A DNA stretch of 54,432 nt, from positions 1 through 54,432 of IMG/VR virus record IMGVR_UViG_3300027777_000047. The stretch is one strand, 5' to 3'. Below, one piece after another: positions 47,916-54,432 of the stretch. The notes beneath the pieces were generated by a model. It was not told the origin of the DNA. It searched no databases and saw only the letters and a program-made list of their open reading frames with translations. The stretch comes from a virus. The position numbers and the translations under genes were made by a program. Positions within the stretch are counted from its first letter, which is position 1; each line of letters begins with the position of its first letter.

Positions 47916-49832
47916 TTACTCCGCAGCCGGGGGTAGGTTGGTGTTGTTGCGTCCAAGTGTAGCGGCTGCCGTAGCCGCAGCGGCTTTAGCGGCCAGTGCG
48001 GGGTCAATTTGCTTAAGCTGTTGCAGTACGGTAGGGCTCGGCGCGCCCATGTACTGTTGGTACAGTTTGCTAGCCATTACTTTACGGGCCGCTAAGGGTA
48101 TAACAAGGCCCGCCCCGCCGCCTGCTAAGGCACCCATGGGCCCACCTACAGCGCCACCAGCCCCGGCCCCTAATGCCGCTGCCGACATGCTATGCCCCGC
48201 TTTTAGCACGGCCTGTCCAATTGAGCTATCGCTAGCGCGTAAGGCCGACTTGTTGCCTTTTTCCACGCTCTTAACGACGTCACCCATGGCTTCGTGAGCG
48301 TCTACAATTTTGCTCAAGTTGCCGGACAGTGGTGCGCCAGCATCGCGTAGTTTTTTCAGCTTAGCGGGGTCTACGTGGCCGGTCTGTAGGTTGGTACTTT
48401 CTTCAATGTTGTGTACCTTAGCCAAAGTTTGGCGCGCGGCTTTCCAGTCGTCAATCAAGGTTTTACGCGCGGCATTACTCTTCTCTTTAAGCAAACCGCC
48501 CTCTTTAGTAGGCATCTGGCCCATAGGGGGTGTGCCCGGTTGCACGCTGGGTGGACCCCCCAGCGTAGGCCGTGCCGGTGACGGTAAGCCAAGCGGAGTT
48601 TTGACAACAGGGGCAGTAGCCTCGCCGCCAATGTACATACTCTCGGTCAATTTGCGCTCTAAAAAGTCCTCTAGCGATGTGGCAACATTGCGCATCGCCA
48701 TGGCTTCCCTAAAGTCTTGGGGCTTAGCGCCCGCCCGTTTGGCTAGAGTAGACGCGTCTGCGCGCAAGTCGGCTATCTGCACCATTAGTGACGCTGGCGT
48801 GTGCGGCGCTTGGGGGTTGAGCATTTCTACCTTAATGCGCTCAAACTCAGGCGTGTAGTAGTAGCCCGGTGCTGCCTGCTTAGCGCGGGCTACGCTCTCG
48901 CTGGGTTTGTCGGCAACGTGCAGGGCGGTACGCAGTTCGGTATCGGGGGCAAGGTTAACGTCTGTAACCTTTTGCATGGCGGCGTACTTTTGCTCAGCCG
49001 CAGCTTTGACCTTGCCCAACTCCGCAGCATTAAGGTATTGATTTGGACCAAGGTTAACATCTTCTTTGGCGAGGCGGGTAGTATTACGCGCATTCTTTAC
49101 AGCAATTTCATCCGCTAATTTGTCTGCATTAGCCACGGTAGACATCACCGCATTGGATATACTGGGGTTGGCCTGCGTGGGTGGGGGCATGTAGCCGTCT
49201 TTAGTGGCACGCAAGGCAGCGTCTTGTTCTTGGGTAAGTACGGGCTTTGTTGCGCGTGCGCCCTTAAACCCTTTAGCAAGTCCTTTGGCCCCGTATAAAG
49301 AACCAACAAGCTCAATTGCGCGTTCTCCCAGTACGCTGCCAGCAGCGGCGGTTTTGGGGCCCACTAGCCCACCAATACTTTCGCCAGCTCGGCCCAGCGC
49401 GCCGCTTGCCATTTCAAATGGCTTGGCTATTGCAGCCTGCGTGGCCTGTCCAGCTTTGGTCTTAGGGGCGTAGGTCATCGCTTCTTGAACACTGCTCACA
49501 GTGTCTGCGCCTTCGCTTGCGGCTTGGTCTAGTGCGGCACCTACGTCGCCCCCCGTAGCTAGAGCCTTGCCACCACGCCACAAGCCTTTGCCAAGGGCCT
49601 CGGCACCGCCTAGTAAGCCCGCAACAGGCTGAGCAATAGCGCCCGTAGCCATGCTAAGGGCAGTCTCACCCACGGCCTGACCCACTTGCGTGGGTAGTCC
49701 TACCTTGGCTTTAGCACCGGCAGGGGCCGTAGCCTCACGCAGCATAGCGGTAAGGTCGGCAACGTCCTGTTGGTTGCCAGCTTTGTCGGCAGCGTCTAGG
49801 GCTTGGTACAGGGCATTTACATCTGCGGCCAT
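47916..49832 (-). CDS. Large internal virion / ejection protein
   Basis: 638 residues from ATG 49832. Mostly Ala/Gly-rich helix with hydrophobic segments at about 60-110 (I-A-Q-P-V-A-G-L-L-G-G-A) and near the C-terminus (A-A-A-L-G-A-G-A-G-G-A-V-G-G-P-M-G-A-L-A-G-G). The middle is charged helix with repeated A-A-E/K patterns. Two glycine-zipper-like segments suit membrane insertion during genome injection, as in P22 gp16/gp20-type proteins. Coupled to the 49834 gene's end. Confidence 0.65.
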   Translation of the reverse strand: MAADVNALYQALDAADKAGNQQDVADLTAMLREATAPAGAKAKVGLPTQVGQAVGETALSMATGAIAQPVAGLLGGAEALGKGLWRGGKALATGGDVGAALDQAASEGADTVSSVQEAMTYAPKTKAGQATQAAIAKPFEMASGALGRAGESIGGLVGPKTAAAGSVLGERAIELVGSLYGAKGLAKGFKGARATKPVLTQEQDAALRATKDGYMPPPTQANPSISNAVMSTVANADKLADEIAVKNARNTTRLAKEDVNLGPNQYLNAAELGKVKAAAEQKYAAMQKVTDVNLAPDTELRTALHVADKPSESVARAKQAAPGYYYTPEFERIKVEMLNPQAPHTPASLMVQIADLRADASTLAKRAGAKPQDFREAMAMRNVATSLEDFLERKLTESMYIGGEATAPVVKTPLGLPSPARPTLGGPPSVQPGTPPMGQMPTKEGGLLKEKSNAARKTLIDDWKAARQTLAKVHNIEESTNLQTGHVDPAKLKKLRDAGAPLSGNLSKIVDAHEAMGDVVKSVEKGNKSALRASDSSIGQAVLKAGHSMSAAALGAGAGGAVGGPMGALAGGGAGLVIPLAARKVMASKLYQQYMGAPSPTVLQQLKQIDPALAAKAAAATAAATLGRNNTNLPPAAE

Positions 49833-49833
49833 G

Positions 49834-51645
<1,812 letters not shown>

Positions 51646-51656
51646 ACTCGTATTCC

Positions 51657-52874
51657 TTATGCGTTAAACGCGTTGTACAGCGAACTTGCACCCTGCACAA
51701 GACCCCCTAAATTGCTGAGCGTGTTGCCTGCGTTAGTCACCGCGCCGGTAACGCCCGTGTTGCGTGCGTTGTTTTGCGCGATAGTGCCCGTAGCAAGAGC
51801 ACCTGCCATATCCTCTTGAATCTTAGCAATGTCGGTAGCGGCGGTGCCGCTGGCCCCAGACCCCACGTTAACCATGCCAGCTAGCGCACTCTGATTAGCG
51901 TTGCGGTTAGCTAGCCATTGGTTAAAGGCTTGGTTTTCGTACTGCGCGGCGTTGCCTTGACCAAACTTGGTCAAATCTGCTAGCGTGTTGGTGCCTAGTA
52001 ACCCGCCCTTGGCGGCGGCGGCATTCTGTATAACGTCGGCACCCTGCGCCTGCGCATTCAACATGGCGGGGCTATTCTGTGCGTCAGCCATCGTAAAGGT
52101 GCTGGCAAACTCGCCACCGGGGGCCACGCCAGCAGCCATGCGTTTTAGGGCGGGTTGTCCGGCGGTAATGTAAGGGTCAAGATACTGTTTTATGGTGCCT
52201 GTAGCCTCTTTTCCACCTGATAAAAGCTGATCTGTAGCCCTTTGAATAGCATCTGCCGAGCTGGCACCGCTGTACAAACTACCTAGTGTACTGAGCAAGG
52301 GCTGTGCGCTAGTGCCTATCTGGCTTAGCGCTTTGCCTACGTTGCCTAGGTTTACACCTGAGCTCATCGTATTCACTCCAGATGCAGCAGCTAAGGCGTC
52401 ACCCGTTAACGCACCCGACGCCGCCCCAGCAGCCCCAGCAGACCCCGGGGCCATGCCGGAGGCTACCATCTCGTTGACAGAGGTAGCGCCTGGAACCGCA
52501 GCGGCAGTAGTACCAGCACCAAATCCACCAGATATTGCAGCAGTTGTTCCAGCATCAGCAGCGGCAGTTTCAGCAGCCAATGCAGCCCCCGGAGCAGATC
52601 CAGCAGTTAACACGCTCGGTGCTAGGGCCTCCCCGCCACCATAGCCAGCAATAGCCTCGCCCACTGCGGCCTCCCCGCCACCACTAGCAGCGGCAGCGGC
52701 GGTTAGTTCTTCAGCAGTCATCGCAGCAGCGCCCTCAGTGCCATACGCAGCCAACAACTCAGGGGCATAAATTGCCGCCGCCACAACTGCTGCGGGAACC
52801 AGTACGGGCTTGATAACGTCATTATAAACGTCACCCAAAGCGTTTTGAATGGGCTCTAAAAAACTACATCCCAT
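51657..52874 (-). CDS. P22 gp7-like DNA transfer (ejection) protein
   Basis: 405 residues. Hydrophobic helical start (V-L-V-P-A-A-V-V-A-A-A-I-Y), long Ala/Gly-rich region, then the typical segment: Q-Y-L-D-P-Y-I-T-A-G-Q-P-A-L, F-T-M-A-D-A-Q-N-S-P-A-M-L, A-A-A-K-G-G-L-L-G-T-N-T-L and Q-Y-E-N-Q-A-F-N-Q-W. That order matches the conserved core of P22 gp7-like DNA transfer proteins. Inserted in the host membrane as the genome is ejected. Overlaps the 125-residue gene. Confidence 0.7.
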   Translation of the reverse strand: MGCSFLEPIQNALGDVYNDVIKPVLVPAAVVAAAIYAPELLAAYGTEGAAAMTAEELTAAAAASGGGEAAVGEAIAGYGGGEALAPSVLTAGSAPGAALAAETAAADAGTTAAISGGFGAGTTAAAVPGATSVNEMVASGMAPGSAGAAGAASGALTGDALAAASGVNTMSSGVNLGNVGKALSQIGTSAQPLLSTLGSLYSGASSADAIQRATDQLLSGGKEATGTIKQYLDPYITAGQPALKRMAAGVAPGGEFASTFTMADAQNSPAMLNAQAQGADVIQNAAAAKGGLLGTNTLADLTKFGQGNAAQYENQAFNQWLANRNANQSALAGMVNVGSGASGTAATDIAKIQEDMAGALATGTIAQNNARNTGVTGAVTNAGNTLSNLGGLVQGASSLYNAFNA

Positions 52875-53241
52875 GATGCGACCCTCTCTTTACTAGGAAA
52901 TAATCATGCTGGTCAGCTGCGTATTGCTCGTACCCAAACCGGAGTAGCAGATTTTTAATGCGGGCGTCATGTGTGGAGGCGTAAAGCCCCGTGCCCTTAA
53001 AGTTGCGCGTCACGGTCTGCATAGCTGCTGCCGTACCGCGCGTGAATTTATCAAACAGTAGCCACGCGCGCACGTTACCCGGTAGCCCATGGGGCTCCAA
53101 TACGATAATGGCAGCGGGGAATTCATGAACCTCTACTCCTTTGTCAACCATAGACAGGAACGCGTCTACTGACTGGCGTAGGGTTTCTCCTTCGTAGAAG
53201 CGACCTCTGCGTTTGAGTAACCAAGCGTTAAGGTTGCTCAC
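52864..53241 (-). CDS. Small protein, possibly acetyltransferase-fold
   Basis: 125 residues. E-F-P-A-A-I-I-V-L-E-P-H-G and R-A-W-L-L-F-D-K-F-T-R-G-T-A-A-A-M then G-T-G-L-Y-A-S-T-H-D-A-R-I-K-N-L-L-L-R-F-G-Y look like a GNAT-style beta-alpha core with a G-x-G-x turn. The match is weak. T7 gp13 is an example of a GNAT-like internal virion protein, so virion association is plausible. Overlaps both neighbours. Confidence 0.55.
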   Translation of the reverse strand: MSNLNAWLLKRRGRFYEGETLRQSVDAFLSMVDKGVEVHEFPAAIIVLEPHGLPGNVRAWLLFDKFTRGTAAAMQTVTRNFKGTGLYASTHDARIKNLLLRFGYEQYAADQHDYFLVKRGSHHGM

Positions 53242-53434
53242 TAGCCAGTACTCCTAGCTGCCGTACCTGATCTATAATCTCTTGCGTAACGGGGGTGAAC
53301 ACACCATCTACAATAACCCCGACTAAATTAAGTTGTCGGTCGGCCACTATACGCCCATCTACGCTTACGATACAGCCCGCAGGTACAGCACTCGGGTTAG
53401 TATAGCTTAAACCTGTAGTGGCTGCAACTTGCAT
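53228..53434 (-). CDS. Small hypothetical protein
   Basis: 68 residues. Beta-rich start (P-A-G-C-I-V-S-V-D-G-R-I-V-A-D) and helical end (E-I-I-D-Q-V-R-Q-L-G-V-L-A). ATG overlaps the upstream stop (TAATG). Family not recognised; context suggests a minor tail or ejection protein. Confidence 0.6.
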   Translation of the reverse strand: MQVAATTGLSYTNPSAVPAGCIVSVDGRIVADRQLNLVGVIVDGVFTPVTQEIIDQVRQLGVLASEQP

Positions 53435-53514
53435 TACACCAGACCAGTTTCGCCTTCGGCCTCAAAGGTCAAAGACGTAGCAGCACTTGCAATTGATGTT
53501 GTGGGCATTCCCAT
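53434..53514 (-). CDS. Very small 26-residue peptide gene
   Basis: ATG 53514 with AAAAGGAAATAT upstream; the product M-G-M-P-T-T-S-I-A-S-A-A-T-S then E-A-E-G-E-T ends TAATG overlapping the next start. The good ribosome binding site and coupling argue for translation. It may serve mainly to couple translation to the next gene. Confidence 0.45.
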   Translation of the reverse strand: MGMPTTSIASAATSLTFEAEGETGLV

Positions 53515-53550
53515 ATATTTCCTTTTATTCCAAACAGTTGTTAACTGCCA

Positions 53551-53820
53551 TTAAGCGTCTACAGCACCGTCAAATTCGGGCCGTTGTTTAATAATTACGT
53601 ACAAAGCAGCACGGTCTGCACCGGCAACGTATTCATTTCCAGCTACTTGCATCTTGCCTGCGCTCAAAGGCTGTTTGCCAGCATCACGGGCTTCTTTAGA
53701 TGCGTAGCCGTAAAAGGTCACTTCCGTACCTTTGCCTTTAAAGTCCTCTTGGACGGCTCCAATATTCCAGTAGCTGGCAGGAATGCCGTAGTCTGTGTCA
53801 ATTTCTTTTATGAGTGCCAT
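53551..53820 (-). CDS. Hypothetical protein following the fibre gene
   Basis: 89 residues, TAGGATAATC before the ATG. The pattern I-D-T-D-Y-G-I-P-A-S-Y-W-N-I-G and V-T-F-Y-G-Y-A-S-K-E-A-R-D-A-G is familiar from small proteins next to fibre genes in aquatic phages. Likely a fibre-associated beta protein. Starts 3 bp after the fibre stop. Confidence 0.65.
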   Translation of the reverse strand: MALIKEIDTDYGIPASYWNIGAVQEDFKGKGTEVTFYGYASKEARDAGKQPLSAGKMQVAGNEYVAGADRAALYVIIKQRPEFDGAVDA

Positions 53821-53822
53821 GA

Positions 53823-54432
53823 TTATCCTACGAGTAAACGGCGACTTGTGCCGCCAGAATCAGTAATGGTGATGTAGCCTGCAACTGCAAGCAAAGCACT
53901 TGCCGTGTATGTGCCAAATCTAATTGTTCCTGCACCTTTAGGTAATAAAGACAAAGTAACGTCTGTATCTGAACCTTGAGCAGAAATAGCAACTACTTTG
54001 CTTGCTGTTGTAGCACCCGTCACCTGTACATAGTTAACAGCGGAGGCTGTGTGGGATACAAGAAATTGGTTAGCTCCAGAACTAGAGCCAATAGTTGCAG
54101 AAGTATTAAATAAAATACTGTTTGCGTTGTTGTAAATTGCCGTAACACCGCCAGAGGCATCCAAAAAAATGCGCGAACTTCTAGTGGCGGTTCCAGTATC
54201 TCGCAACAACGTCAAACCAGCATTAGCTGCTGATGCAGCAATATTTACCGTTGTTGCGGTAACAGTCGTAAACGTACCAGCAGCAGCAGCAGTGCCACCA
54301 ATAGCAGGTGGGCTTGCAAGATAAGTGCTAAACCCTGTACCACTAACCGTGGATGATGCGCTAAGAGTTGTAAATGCACCTGTGCTTGCCGCCGTAGAGC
54401 CAATTGCTGGTGGGCTAGAAAGGTCAAGCGTA
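53823..54432 (-). CDS. Tail fibre protein, 3' part with allele B of the variable region (runs off window end)
   Basis: The open frame enters from the window end. It carries two S-P-P-A-I-G repeats identical to those at 575-605 and 480-500. A variable segment follows (L-L-R-D-T-G-T-A-T-R-S-S-R-I-F-L-D-A-S-G, then F-L-V-S-H-T-A-S-A) that differs from the one at 200-460. It ends in the shared S-D-T-D-V-T-L-S-L..G-G-T-S-R-R-L-L-V-G tail. Joining it to the 5' part through the 99-bp identity (521-619 = 54334-54432) gives one in-frame 423-residue fibre. Confidence 0.8.
   Translation of the reverse strand, partial: TLDLSSPPAIGSTAASTGAFTTLSASSTVSGTGFSTYLASPPAIGGTAAAAGTFTTVTATTVNIAASAANAGLTLLRDTGTATRSSRIFLDASGGVTAIYNNANSILFNTSATIGSSSGANQFLVSHTASAVNYVQVTGATTASKVVAISAQGSDTDVTLSLLPKGAGTIRFGTYTASALLAVAGYITITDSGGTSRRLLVG
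53859..53933. repeat. 75-bp exact identity with window start (1-75)
   Basis: Bases 1-75 equal 53859-53933 exactly, then the two copies diverge gradually. Both copies encode the same fibre C-terminus. Confidence 0.9.
54334..54432. repeat. 99-bp exact identity with 521-619
   Basis: The final 99 bases of the window equal bases 521-619 exactly; the first mismatch to the left is at 54333 versus 520. It lies in the same reading frame of the fibre gene in both places. Confidence 0.9.

Noticed and set aside
53823-54432. Perfect direct terminal repeat (T7-like) at the window ends
   Set aside because: The ends match only in parts (75 bp and 99 bp) with different internal segments, so this is not an exact terminal repeat; see the allele finding.

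Overview
The window is a nearly complete, probably circularly permuted genome of a short-tailed (podovirus-like) double-stranded DNA phage of about 53.8 kb. It has no integrase, repressor, phage RNA polymerase or tRNA gene that I can recognise, so it looks lytic and dependent on host RNA polymerase. A host among aquatic beta-proteobacteria (Burkholderiales-like) is a guess. It rests on GC-moderate coding, the freshwater-virome style fibre repeats and small proteins such as the one at 36227. There is no host gene to confirm it.

Layout. Two arms diverge from a repeat-rich control region at about 17.4-18.0 kb. Leftward (minus strand, late genes) run a small conserved protein, terminase small subunit, a GIY-YIG homing endonuclease, terminase large subunit, a run of tiny proteins, a HAD phosphatase, portal, scaffold, major capsid protein, small virion proteins, a methyltransferase-glycosyltransferase fusion, two P22-like tail-hub proteins and a tail fibre cut by the window start. 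The same strand resumes at the right end with the 3' half of that fibre, small proteins and three large ejection (internal virion) proteins. Then follow a PurD-like ATP-grasp protein, a lytic transglycosylase/metallopeptidase, four tail fibre or tailspike proteins and a lysis cassette ending in a GH108 endolysin at 36.95 kb. Joining the two window ends makes one continuous late arm.

Rightward (plus strand, 17.97-36.97 kb) run the early and middle genes: small unknown proteins, a primase-SF3 helicase, a DUF932 protein, a possible ssDNA-binding protein, family A DNA polymerase, a PD-(D/E)XK nuclease, a VRR-NUC nuclease and an SNF2-type helicase. After these comes a block that looks like a DNA base hypermodification cassette: a TAGT-like glycosyltransferase, an alpha-glutamyl/putrescinyl thymine pyrophosphorylase-like protein, a ThyA-like pyrimidine hydroxymethylase or thymidylate synthase, and a DUF3310 protein. 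The two arms converge and overlap by 17 nt at 36950-36966.

Most striking points: (1) the two window ends carry two divergent, in-frame alleles of the same tail-fibre 3' half, which fits a circular genome with two receptor-binding variants in the population; (2) early operons share a palindromic -10 promoter element (TATAGCRCGCTATAAT), usually followed by a short 5' hairpin and a conserved CTAACTAGGAG-type ribosome binding site; (3) the hypermodification cassette; (4) metabolic-type enzymes (methyltransferase-GT9 fusion, PurD-like ATP-grasp) embedded in virion operons. Protein families were recognised from memory by motifs; no database search was run.
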